64,000 nucleotides of DNA, taken from the NCBI GenBank assembly GCA_027919835.1, contig JANVFP010000012.1, forward strand, positions 682,001-746,000, given 5' to 3'. The DNA comes from Lentinula raphanica (taxonomy: Eukaryota > Basidiomycota > Agaricomycetes > Agaricales > Omphalotaceae). Both the position numbers and the translations under genes were made by a program. Positions 10,375 to 21,852 of the stretch are shown here, piece after piece. A model generated the notes under the pieces. The model was not told the DNA's origin. It was given only the letters and a program-made list of their open reading frames with translations, and made no database searches. The first letter of the stretch is position 1. Each line of letters begins with the position of its first letter.

Positions 10375-13300
10375 GGTCAAAGGTCGGGATACCCAAGGGG
10401 GTGATATTGACAGAGTGGGGCTGTTGGATAGTGGACATCGGGGCGATCGAAGACGAAAGGACGCAGGGGAGCAGAAACGAACTGGAAAGAGGTGGGGGAT
10501 TTTGATTCGAGAGAGTCAAAGCCTTTTATCCTCAAGTATAACCCACCTCAGGCTCAGGTACTTACTACCTGAAAAAAAATTTTTTTTTTCGAGTTCTCAA
10601 GATCACACAGGTGATTCCGATAAAGATTCACAGAAGGATAAAAAGTCGATTCGATGGGGAAAAGTCAGATCAATTGCCAAAAGTGCAGCAGCGGCGCAAG
10701 TTCTAAAACGGGACGAAACAGCGAACGTAGGCGGGCGCGGCGCGCAGAAGCAAATAAGCGCCAGCAATTGCGCAATTGGATGACAAGAAAGAATTACGAA
10801 AGATGACAAATATAGGTGCGGACTCGTAAATGGGCAATTTGTCACAAAACTTATTTTCCATTGTCCTCCATTGTGACATTACTCTTTAATTGTCCTTGTC
10901 ACTTCTGTCACAATGCGCGCTCTCGAGTCTCCAGCGCTCGAGCTCTCCCTCGCTCTCCTCCCTATTCTTGTTGTCACCGTCACTTGAGTCACAATGCGCA
11001 AGCTCTCGTCCATTGTCCTTTATCCTCCTGTCATCCTCAGAAGACTAGGGAGGAGGAGAACAATACCACCTACCGGACAATGAAATGAGACACATCCATC
11101 TTCATGAAGGAGACAACAAAACGCTCAGCTGATAGTTTCCTCCAGTAACCAAAATGCGACCTCTTCCACCACATACCACCACCATCACTACTTCCTCTTT
11201 CTCTTTACTGTCATCATCCCAAACTTCTACATGCATTGCGCTCGAGCCCGGGCGCGGTGTGTTTTCCAAATTCATACCACGAGTTCTCATCCAAGCAGCA
11301 AATTCACGCAATGTGTCTGGATGACCGAAACTGGCTGGTGCAAATTCAGGATGAAGTGCGCCGAATTTTGCCTCAAAGCCAACGAGTAAATGCATGGAAA
11401 ACCAAGTGTGCTGCCAGTATGGTGCGTGTTGTCAATACTATCTTAAAACAGGTATATTCTGACTGAGTACATACAATACAGTATCCGGAGGGTGATTCTT
11501 ACACAGACGCTGCGTCTGAATACGTCTACGGGACGTTGATTCAACGAGTCTCCTGAGTCATTACTGGCGTCTAATTCAGTTTTCCCTTAACGTTGAACTC
11601 TCATCCTCCACCATTCTTACCCACCATCCGACCTTCAACTTTTTCTTTTGTGTTTTCACGAGATGCGGGAGATGCGGGAGACAGCAAGAAGGAAGACGAA
11701 GGAAACAAGGGGCAGTGCTGAACGGCGGCCGCGCAAGACAACGACGAGGGAGGCGAACACCACTCCTACTTCTCTTATCCATCGCAGCCACAAGACGGCC
11801 ACCTTACGATACAAATTTCATCATCTCTGGCTAGTCATCCATCGTTTGGCTTCGAGTTTGCTACTCGAATCTCGGCTCCAGCCTCCGACTCTGCTCAAAT
11901 AAGCCTCACCTTCAGCAGCGCTATCTCGTCGTCCTCATCTGGCCTACGTGCAATCGACCACATTTGGCTCTTTTTCACCTTTTTCCGTTGGTCCTTCTCC
12001 CCTACTCCTTGCAGCATGCACAAGATGCGCCGGGCATAAGAACCTACTCCTACCTACCCCCAAAACTCGCTTTCGAGGGTCTACGAGATGACTTAAGCAA
12101 TTAGCGGATGCCCCGCCCCTCTTCACGCAAGGTTCTGCTAGCTGCTATCGCATAGGTGCTCATGCTTTCTTCTCAAGGATGTTTCGACTGGTTTCGATTT
12201 CGCTCGAAAGCCTCAGCTCCCGAAACCCTGAACTTCGATTCAGTGAAATACCTAGCTGTAGACCTTTAATCCAAGCCAGAGCCACTCAATACAGTCATCT
12301 CAAACATAAATCCTATCTTAGCCGTCTTTGGGTGCCTTGAGAGTCGAAATCCTTCTCCTCTTCCATCTGTTCATTTGCCTTATGCAAGGACATCTCATGA
12401 TCAGCACATCTCATGACGTTATCTTTTGCTAGTCTCAAGTCCTCTGAACCCTGATACTCTTTTGCCAGCCGCAAGCTGTCTTACAACCAACGGTCGGCTT
12501 CAATCTTGTCTTTTTCGGTGTTTTCGGGATCATGTCTGGCTTTCTTTCTAGCTTTCTCCCTTCTTGGAAAGGTTCCGATGCCGATCCCTCAAATTTTCCA
12601 ACGCGCCCTCTCCCATACCAAGTCTACGACCTCTGGCAATCTGAGACTGGTTATCGGTGACTGTGCTAGTTATGGGCCACATTAACGCCAGGTGGGTGTT
12701 TGAGTAATTGACTTTTCCTTCATGTATGCATGACTGATTTGGTGTTTCTGTCGAAGGTATCCCAATAGGCATTACCACGATCTCTTTGAAGACCAGCGAT
12801 TGACTTATGTATTATGTACATAACTCAAGGTGCTGCTACGGAACCAAGAACGAGGAGTAGAACCACTGTCCAGATACCACCCCGCCGTCAAAACGAAGAT
12901 GGCGGGGGCGTTGCTGCTCAATAGTGCGATTTACAGCCCCGTTTCCATGCCCTAGGTCACGTCGAATCGTCGTCGATCACCAAGATAATGGGGTCAAAAC
13001 CCAAATCCCTCTCCCTCGGGCCTGGTCAACACGACCGTCTCAATCATGATGACAATTTTCATGTTCACGATCGTTGCCACAGCCCTCATGGAATCATCGT
13101 CGGAAGGCAAGGATGCCATGTTCACGTTCATTGACGCCACCACGGTCATGACCACAACTGATCGTCTGCCGAACAACATACCTTGGATTTTGGTCGGTGT
13201 CCTAGACAAGCAATATGGCACGTACAGTCACCCCTATGAGTAGAATGTTATCTATCAATTCATGATGTTTGGCTCATGTTCTTATATCTTTTGCTTCGTT

Positions 13301-15128
13301 CATTGGAAACTCCATTCTCAAAGGATGACACCACGGAGAAAGAGTATATAGTGAATATCATCATAAACACAACACGAGCTTCCACTCCCGCACCCTCTTC
13401 TCCCTCTTCACCTGTTACCGCCTCCCCGTTCATTACTCATCGTGATGGCTTGAATGAGGCAATCTAAACTCTGATGAGCTCAGGATCTCTCAGGATCTCT
13501 CTACCGCCGAGACCTCTCTCCAGTCATCACTCCTCTTAGCTTGGGTTCTTCAACGGTGCTGTGGTTCTCTGAGCTTCTCACTCATACTCCGTTCTCTATA
13601 AGTGCTTCTCTGGCAGGGATACTTGTAGGAGCGATGAACATTTGCCATTCCTCTCTACTTGGGTTCTACCACAAAGGCTTAGCTTCCTCCCTCCCTACAG
13701 TGTATCCGCCTCTCTTGTCTCTAATTTCGCTCCTCCCTCTTTACGAGTCCCATTCTCCCTGTCTGATCCTGCACGTTGGTCACCGTAGCTCTGCATGTTT
13801 GGTTTCTCCGACTTAACTATGTACATCTACTGATGTTCATTTACTGTTGTCGGCAGCGATTGCCATTATAACATGTGTAAATTCCTGTTGCTGTGTCACA
13901 GTCACCAATTCTCACTGCGCCTGCTCGCTTCCATTTTGTGTCTTCAGACTTCAATTCTACTACATAGCAAGACTGGGCCCAGTGGCACCCCGCGCTTACA
14001 ACAACACAACATTCACTCTCTCTCCGAAACTTCCAAACCTGGTGGTCCATTCTGGCATGGCCGGCTTTTGTTGGCATCATTGCTGGTATTCGTGGTGTGC
14101 CTTGAACTTCCACATTTCCTCCTGGCTGATTCTTTGTATTGAAAATGCAAACAAACAAGAGTTTTGGAATAGCACAGATTTTTATGTAAATTGTGTTGCG
14201 CTGTGCTGCTCCAATGCTTCACATCACATAGATCCTATAGATACAAGTTAGACATTCATGCACACAGTGGAAAGGACAGACTATAAAATAACATGATTTT
14301 CCTGAGTCAGTCTGAGTTCTATGTTACCCACCTTCGGACTCGTTCATGCCATGCCTTGCAATGGCCCACAATCACAAGTGGGTTATACCAAAGTTTGCTT
14401 TTCTCGGGTGTTCTAATGATGCAGCAAGTTACTCTCTGTTACTTTCCGATGTCATGACACTGAAAAGTGAGAAGTAAGGTTGGCACACATCAACCAAACG
14501 GCTGAAATACAACTCTAGCAATCTTTCACTAATTCTAGCAAGGCCATATCGTGGGATTTCCAAATTCAACAACATAATGATATTCAACACCTTACACTGT
14601 ACAAGACTGTACGAGACTGTAAAGTGGCTCACTTTGAAGGTGACGTTGACAACGACCGTGAACCCTGAGCCTCAGGTACTCAAGTCCTCACAGCTTCTAT
14701 CAAGATCGAATATCGAATCCTGACCATCCATGATAGTAGTGGAACGAAGAATTGATAGGAACCTCGATTTTGGTATAACGTATCGGGCCCTAGAGGGTCC
14801 TTATGTTGAAAATCGGTTGACAGATGGGCGATAGTGCTTGCTTGTAGTACGTTCCTGCTTCTATTCTTCATTGCCGTACTCTGCATTCAAGACTTTCTCT
14901 ATAGCATCGAATTCGGTCCTAGACCGGTGTTTTCTTATCACCAAAACATACAAATGATACCAGATTGGCAGCTCTATGTAGATGCTAGGTATCCGAGGTC
15001 ATAAAAGGGTACAAGGAGTCAGGAAGAGTTAACAGCATAGGTACACATAATGCTCTCGTCTGATTGTAACTCATTGTTCTCCGTTTGACAGTCTAATCGC
15101 GTTCAAGGACGATTGCCAGCCCCTTGGC
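10375..15128. other. Gene-poor block of about 4.7 kb
   Basis: No convincing multi-exon gene could be built on either strand. The block starts with the promoter of the polyproline gene and an A8T10 run at 10572-10589. It contains a pyrimidine-rich segment (10830-11040) in which GTCACAATGCGC occurs twice (10907 and 10988). Small tandem duplications lie at 13481-13500 (CAGGATCTCT twice) and 14601-14620 (ACAAGACTGT/ACGAGACTGT). The minus-strand frame at 11102-11395 is described separately. No LTR, reverse transcriptase or transposase motif was recognised. It could be decayed mobile DNA or long regulatory sequence. Confidence 0.4.
11102..11395 (-). pseudogene. Possible gene fragment, unknown family
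   Basis: This 97-residue frame has protein-like composition in its first half (LLVGFEAKFGALHPEFAPA, then DTLREFAAWMRTRGMN). It then becomes low-complexity acidic and Val/Gly-rich. It has no clear start context, and I found no neighbouring exons that extend it. It may be a relic of a decayed gene or chance coding. I do not recognise the family. Confidence 0.2.
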
Positions 15129-17057
15129 TCAATGGTCATCTGCGCCAACATAACCCCATTTCACCAGTCTCGTCACTCCTCCTTGCCACGCCTCCACACG
15201 ACGCTTCGCCAGGATGGACATGGTCGAACCCCACGTCCCAACAAATCCGACTCCTCCGGATTGGATAACTGCATCAATCAAGACAGGATGCCTGGGGAAA
15301 AAGGGGGTTCAGAATTAGATCTAACGATGAAGATTACTGCATACCAGTGCCCATAGAGCTCTTTTGTCTTAGAGTGATCAGGAATACTCCAGTTCTGGTC
15401 GGCAACTTCCTGCCACCAAGCCTCCTCCTTTTCGTCACTGGTCATGATGACGTGATTCACCACCACGCCCTGCTCTTGCAGGAGCTGATCCTGTACTTCT
15501 TTGACTCTTCGGGCGATGACTGGGATGGTTGCAAAGCATTCCTCGATTGGGACTTTACACTGGTATGCGAAATCGTAGTGACGAACGTGTATCGCGATGT
15601 ACTGATACACTCAGGTGAGTTGGTATCGCTATTGAAAAAGGCGTGAATAAGCTCACCGGTGGTGTCGCTTCGCCTTCAGGTATTCCAAATGCACGGTTGA
15701 GGTAAATATTGGCCAGATCTTGGATTGACGGCACCCAGTGCATGTATTGAGCTACGTATCTGATACGGTTGGTAAGTCACTTATTTTTAACATGCAACCG
15801 AGGCCGTAGCTTACCTCCATGCGGGACTGTAGTCTGTGTCGTATTCGTACGGCTGTCAAGTGGTTGTTCAGTGAATGAACCATCACGTCGCTGAGAACAG
15901 AGATATACCTGCTGTGCACAAACATAATACATGTAATCGTAACACAACATGTGTTCATCTGGTGGGAGGGAAGTGCCGTGTAGCGGTGATTTGAGTGGGG
16001 TCACTGCGTTCTCGTGAAGAGCTTGTGGAAAAGCAAGTCTGGCAAGACTCCAGAACGTGGCGTGTGGATCGTGTTCGAAATCGGGGATGAGCTTAACCCA
16101 GGCCGGAGCTTTCGTATAGGAGATGTCTGGAAGCGAAGGTTAACCATCTGGCATCGAGGAGAATTTAGTTCTCCACCTCCTACCTAATTTCAGGTGATCA
16201 GGTGCTGAGCTTCTTCGTGGATAATGCTCTCTGTACTGAACAGCTTCCCAGATGTTCCAACATCCAATGTCGTCGACTGCCTCGCTCTCAGGATCCTTGA
16301 CGTCTCTCCATTCCAGAACTGCTTTCCCTGTGAGATTGCGTAGTCGTGGGAGGTCGAAGACCTCTCCAAATGCAATGGTTGGGACGGGAGACGTGGCTCC
16401 GACGTTAATATGTGAGGGTGTAAACATCGGTACAACTGGCACACGATCTGTGATGAAACCGAGATAGATGAGGTTGGCCTGTCTAAAGTGGTGAGCAAGA
16501 TGGCGATTTCGAAATAACTTTCTTTGACTTACATATGTCATCACATCATTTGCTGTTCGAAAGATTGTCAGCGAGCGCGCGATTAACGCAGGTCAAATTA
16601 CATACTCCAACCAGCACCAGGCCAAGATGTGATGTACTTCACGTCCTGCTTGAGATTATCTGTACGACGAAGAGTTGGCTTTGAATGCTGCCGGCCAAGA
16701 CTCAAGACTGAGCGGAGACATACCTCGAAATTGTGCAGTAGGAAGGCCATTGAGTGATATCCGAGGATCCCAAGGATCAAGCGTCGAGGGTTCAATCATG
16801 CCTTCTACCGGCTGTTGGCCTTCGAGAACATTGTCATGAGGAGCGGAAATTGGTGTGGAATGGCTCAGGGTCTCGAAATAAGGCGTCCAGAAAACGAAGG
16901 CGGAAATTCCTACGAAAGATAAGACCACCAGCAGTGAACAGGCGACAAGGATACCGTGTCGCCTTGTTCGACCGGTGAGGCGTTGGGCTTCTTTGCTGAG
17001 TTCCAAGGAATTCTCCGAATCCGAGCTCAGCCGGTGAGGCAGAGTCTTGGTGTCCAT
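15129..17057 (-). CDS. O-fucosyltransferase-like type II membrane protein
   Basis: About nine exons separated by short introns run from the ATG at 17057 to a TGA at 15131-15129. The N-terminus has a basic cytoplasmic tail (TGRTRRH) and one signal anchor (GILVACSLLVVLSFVGISAFVFW), as expected for a Golgi type II glycosyltransferase. The luminal part contains YITSWPGAGWTNDVMTYANL, which fits the nucleotide-sugar loop near the start of O-FucT domains. It also has the motif IAIHVRHYDF, whose His-x-Arg corresponds to the conserved catalytic/GDP-contacting Arg, and later VIMTSDEKEEAWW, a typical C-terminal O-FucT motif. It is a remote member of the GDP-fucose O-fucosyltransferase superfamily; the acceptor is unknown. 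It shares a promoter with a GDP-fucose transporter gene, which supports the donor assignment. Fucosylated galactans are known from mushroom cell walls. Confidence 0.72.
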
Positions 17058-17382
17058 GAAGAAGGTGGAGGAGAAGAGCTAGAAGCAAATTTGAGGGGAA
17101 ACAAAGGGAAATAACAGGTACATACAACGATTAAAAAATTCATTTGACATAATTGACATATTCGCGCAAAACGATCGATCCGATCTGACATAAAACATGG
17201 TGCCTTCCTAAACCCCTCAACTTGCCATCAAGCCGTAATTTTGGGTTGTCCGGTTCTGGACCGCTTCAAAATGATCCTTCAAACTGTTCAGCGATCTTGA
17301 ACGGCATTTCGTGTCCGATGCCTATAATTATGGACTGCCCTAATACCTCACCCCCCCTCCTCATTGCTAGTTGCGGTTCAAT
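17058..17382. promoter_or_regulatory. Shared promoter of the fucosyltransferase-like and transporter genes
   Basis: The 325 bp between the two divergent start codons must drive both genes. It contains three copies of TGACAT(A) in the same orientation, at 17145-17150, 17155-17160 and 17186-17192. The first two are 10 bp apart, about one helical turn. A pyrimidine-rich stretch precedes the plus-strand ATG (17350-17365). Whether the repeats bind a factor is inference. Confidence 0.5.
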
Positions 17383-18849
17383 ATGTCCCTACCAATGAAC
17401 ATCAATATTGCTACGCTCCAAGTCGCTGGGGTCGTGTCGTTCTACATGTCAGCCGCGTTAGTGGTAAGTGTACTGTGTTTACTATTCATCGTCCATATTC
17501 TTACTGTGATTTGCTATGAAGATGGTGTTTGTGTAAGCTTTCCGCTCTAGGATCGCGGAAACGTTCAATCTCATGACTATCCATCTCTGGTACACAGGAA
17601 TAAGGCCGTTCTTAGCAGCTCTCCGGATCTCCCCTTGCTCTTTCTCCTCATACAACTCCTCATTGCAGTAGTCTTGCTGCATGTTTCCGCAGCTATCTTC
17701 CGCCGTGTCGAGATACCCAAATTTGATTGGGAAACCGCCAAAAAGCTGACACCCGTCGTCCTGGTGAATGTTATCGGCCTTGTTTTCAACACTCTATGTC
17801 TTCGCGGAGTTGAAGCTTCCTATTTCCAAGTGAATGTTCTACATTGAAACACAAGTCGGTTTCTAACTTTATAATCATTGAAGATTGCAAGAGGGCTCCA
17901 ATTACCGCTCACAATACTCGTCTCGTCAATCCACACTAAATGCGTCCCTTCCGGCAAAGTTATGGGAGCCGCTGCACTCGTATCTTGTGGTTTTTTCGTA
18001 GGCGTGGCTCCATCTACTATCACTAACGTCGTCCCATCGATCTCCAATCCGACACCTATCACCTTGTTTTATGGGATCCTGTCGTCGCTATTCATTGCCT
18101 TGCATGCTGTTCTAATCAAGAGCTCGTTGCCTCATTGCGAGAACTCTACTATCCAACTTGCTTGGTATGTCAATAACGATTACTTCGGCCATTTCTTGGA
18201 TATTGAAATCAGCGAAAGGTGGACCAATTTTGGCTCCGCTGTATTCTTAGTTCCTTTCGTCGTTCTCAACGGTGAACTTCGACACCTCCGAGTAAATCTT
18301 GCTGAAGGTGATTGGAATGGCAAGGTTTTCGGATGGGGCTGTCTGGTGACTGGTATATTCGGATTCTTACTCTGTGTCGCGGGTCTGCTGTCTATCAAAG
18401 TCACAAGCCCTATCACACACATGTTCTCAAGCGTAAGTGTATTCATGATCATGAAGAATCCTTGATTCCTGACATACCCTTCAGGCTGCTAGAAGTGTGC
18501 TTCAAACACTCCTTGGCGTTTATATTTTCCATGACATTTTGACTGTGTGAGTTCGGAGAAAAGGGACATGAATGTTCTTGACTAGCTCATACGAATCATT
18601 CAGAAACCGTGTTTCGTCCATTCTAATCATTCTCGGTGGAACGATGTAGGTAAACATGCTCGTTTTGAGAAGCAATCTGACCTTATGTTCAGGTACTATA
18701 CATGGGTCAAGTCTCTTGACTTCAAACCTTCGCCGCCTCAGCAGCCAGTAGATTTAGAATCTGCACGTTCCCCTGCCGTCATATTGGAAACCCACGATAA
18801 CAAAAGCCACACGGTCTTATGGTCAGTCGACGACGATGAGGAGAAATAA
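17383..18849 (+). CDS. GDP-fucose transporter (SLC35C1-like)
   Basis: Several exons join into a protein of ten or so membrane helices of the drug/metabolite transporter fold. The N-terminal helix contains MVFVNKAVL, the typical 'vNK' start of nucleotide-sugar transporters, placed across a splice junction. Other SLC35C1-like blocks are FNTLCLRGVEASYFQIARGL, YGILSSLFIALHAVLIK, NGELRHLR, VTGIFGFLLCVAGLLSIKVT followed by SPITHMFSSAARSVLQTLLG, and a final GGTMYYTWVKS. The C-terminal tail is acidic and cytosolic. It would exchange cytosolic GDP-fucose for GMP across the Golgi membrane. The head-to-head O-fucosyltransferase-like gene is the obvious consumer. A related GDP-sugar such as GDP-mannose cannot be excluded, but these blocks fit the C1 branch better. 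Confidence 0.8.
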
Positions 18850-19708
18850 TCAGCGACCTAAACGAGCTTCACGCGAGCACTTCAGACGATAGAACAGTAT
18901 TAGATTAAACAGTAATTACTACGGACATTATCTGGATCGAATCTGGTTCCGTTTCAAGCTTTCAGCTGACGTTGAAACTGAAAAGGTGTTTGATATTGTG
19001 GCCTTTTTGTGCTGAACATGCATTGAGTTCCAGCTGCCACTGGTCAGTATGGTATAGATCCTTATAGATCTTGCTGAGTCGGTTGATTTTTGCCGAGTCC
19101 TTTGCTTGACGCTAATGCGGCGGCCAGGTCCTTCCTGGTCCTCCTCAGCCATGACACTGTGACAGGCCATGACACGCTTGATGCAGTGCTCGCGTAGCTG
19201 CTACTGCGGCCATTCTGAGCCTTTTTCTGAGTCGTGGACGGGTCAAGATACACCCATTCCGGAAACAACGTACATACTCCTCATACTCCCCAAGCTCAAC
19301 GTCTCAACGTCGGTAAGTCACATAAAAGTAAGCCGTTATCTGGAGTACGAAGTATGCAGGTCTCATTGATTGCATATCTATACTATAGGAGACTATAAGC
19401 TACTAGTTATGTGTATACTAAGGTACTTAGGTACATGTACTACAACCTGCGATCCGGGATCTTCCTCCAAGCGAGCAATGTGTTCATTATGATATACCGG
19501 AAAATGTGCTCGGATGCTGGGTGGAGGTTCGGAAGTGCCTCGTACGCCACCTAGACTCCAGCTTCCGAATATATTCTTCCTGATACTGATTCCCTGTGCC
19601 GTGAGTGGTATAAACTGCGCGTAACGGGCTTGTATGTCCGGTAAAATCCCTCGCGTCTCTCTCTCTCAACGTTCCAACTTCCTACCACAGTTACTCTCAT
19701 AGCCCATC
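18850..19708. other. Intergenic region, no gene seen
   Basis: This lies between two plus-strand genes. Frames on both strands are short. The stretch contains small duplications (TATAGATC twice near 19050, CCATGACAC twice near 19149-19175) and AT-rich sequence at 19380-19440. It should include the transporter 3' UTR and the acyltransferase promoter. Confidence 0.4.
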
Positions 19709-21546
19709 ATGCGTATTCATAATCCTATACATCTAGAGCGAAGGCTAGGTGACACAGAAACCTCGTATTTTCTCCCTTCGCGCGCATCTGGAGTGAACGA
19801 TATGTATGTTGGGTCTACAACCAAAACGAATAACGAAGACTAATCCTTGATACACTACTGCAGGTACTTGCACCTCGGGTTTTCTGCGCAGCCTCGGACT
19901 CTGGCACGAGATAGAGTCGCCCTCGTTTGGGCCATTCTTCGATTAAAGCATCCACTCCTTGCTTGCTGCGTCGAAATGCACAGTTACAATGATATCAGAT
20001 TTGTGTAAGCTCCGATCTCATGCACTGTCACTATTCATGCTGATACTCCCGACAGTTTGAAGCCTCATGCTTCTCCTGAGGTGACACTGTATTCTGCCAA
20101 CGAGAATCTCCTGTATAGACAGGGAACCACAGCAGGTATTTTCCATTTGCGACTGTGTCAGCCCACAAGTTTCACTGCATCTGTTCTTCTCAGAGTTGAT
20201 AGACTCGTACCTCAACGGGCCTCGAACGCTTTCTGCCGAGCGATTGTCGTGCCTAATCCTATCCGAAGATCACTCCTACGCCAGCGAATCAGTGATCCCC
20301 TCTGCAGAGTCCGACACTTGGTTTGAGTATGATTTGCTGCTATGCACGACACATTTTATTGGTGATGGCATGGCTCTGCACCAGTGTGCCAATGACTTCT
20401 TCACTTTACTCTCATCGAAGCAGAGCACAGGGGAGCTATATGACTTCTTGAAGGAAGAATGGCGAATACGATTTGGGAACCAATATACGGTGAGTAACAG
20501 ATAGAACCAGAATGATTGCAACAGTAATGAACATTCGTCAACAGGAAATATCTCTTCCTAAGTCATTGGAAGAGCGCTTACCCCATTGCTCTGGAAAATT
20601 CCAGAAGGTGGCTTCTATGGTTGATTTCGAGCTCAGCCAAGGCAGGCTTGTGGTAAACCATACGTTTTTCTGTGCTTTGGGAAAGTATTCAAACCTAAGC
20701 TTCACAGGGGGGTCATTCTTTCCCAAGAAGAAAAGGAAATGATAGAAGAACAGTCGTGCCTACCGTGGCATTCGATGAAGATCGCACAAAGAAGGTGCTC
20801 AAGTTATGCAAATCTCACAATGTGAGCATTTCGAGCGCGTTGTTCGCTATCTGCAATATTGCGTGGTTGAGAACTCGAAATGACGATCCGCGTCTCCCTG
20901 TGTAAGTCAATAAATCCATATCAATTGAGAGAGCCTACTCATATTTGCATCTAGTATGATGTATTCTGCCCTCAATATGCGCCCATATCTTCTCCAAGAT
21001 GTGCTGAACGACTCTTACTGGTTCATCGCCATTTCTTATTTCAACGTTGTGCTTCCAGGATTCCTACCGACCACTGACGTGGAAAGAACGTTCTGGCATC
21101 GTGCTCGTGCTGCCAAGGAACAAAGCACCCGAGCGTCGAAGAATCGAATGGTGATTTCGCGAAGCAGAGAGATGGCAAAGGAAAGAGGGGACCGTGCCAT
21201 ACGTTGGGCCATAGAAGATGATGGCAAAATGAATGCCAAAAGCTGTGTATCATCACCACCCCTCGCGGCTACGATAATCGAGAAGCCACCATCCACCGCG
21301 TTGATTGGGCTCTCGTTACTCGGAAATCTGGATGGAATCTATAAGCATGCCGCATTTTCCCAAATCAAACTCCATTCGCTGACAACCGGAAGTCGCCAAC
21401 GCGCGGGTGCGATGCTGCTGTTTGGTTATACATTTGTCGGAAAGCTATGGATTAGTCTAGGATACGATGAAAACGGATTTGAAAAGGGGATCGTAGAAAC
21501 ATTCTGGAATAACGTCTTCTCTTCAATAGAGGAGTTACTGCTGTAG
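19709..21546 (+). CDS. Acyltransferase of the condensation / alcohol acetyltransferase fold
   Basis: Seven exons run from the ATG at 19709 to a TAG at 21544-21546. The start reads MRIHNPIHLERRLGDTE, as in alcohol-acetyltransferase-like proteins. The key motif is HxxxDG in LLCTTHFIGDGMALHQ, the active site of the CoA-dependent acyltransferase superfamily (chloramphenicol acetyltransferase, BAHD, NRPS condensation). The C-terminal half begins KVLKLCKSHNVSISSALFAI, the usual second-subdomain helix, and ends with a region that would form the bridging sheet. It would transfer an acyl group from CoA to an alcohol or amine; the substrate is unknown. It stands alone with no biosynthetic cluster around it. 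Several introns interrupt the frame, all GT-AG. Confidence 0.7.
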
Positions 21547-21852
21547 AACACATGCCTCTTATCTCGATAGAGTAGCTTTGCGAAACATATACCAAATGCG
21601 ATCTACACTCTTGTACACTGGGACGTAATTGCTTCACCAGTACGAGGAGACGGCACTATACGGAAAGACATCAATTTCGACAGTTCAGAGGTTTACACCC
21701 ACCTCCCACTATGCAGGTACCTCGGCGTTGATAACACTTCGACTATGTCGCGAAGGTCATGTGCGTAATAGGCTTTAGCATGATACTGCTTCATTCGTCT
21801 TGATTACTTACTTCACCTGAATATCAGTTACGTGGCAGCCCCTCGTAGTCCA
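21547..21852. other. Convergent 3' intergenic region
   Basis: The acyltransferase gene and the TBC gene end toward each other here. The 306 bp should hold both 3' UTRs and polyadenylation signals. No frame or repeat of note was seen. Confidence 0.4.

Noticed and set aside
13841..14251. Overlapping frames on both strands in the gene-poor block
   Set aside because: No domain, no good start context and no neighbouring exons; frames on the two strands are mirror shadows of each other.
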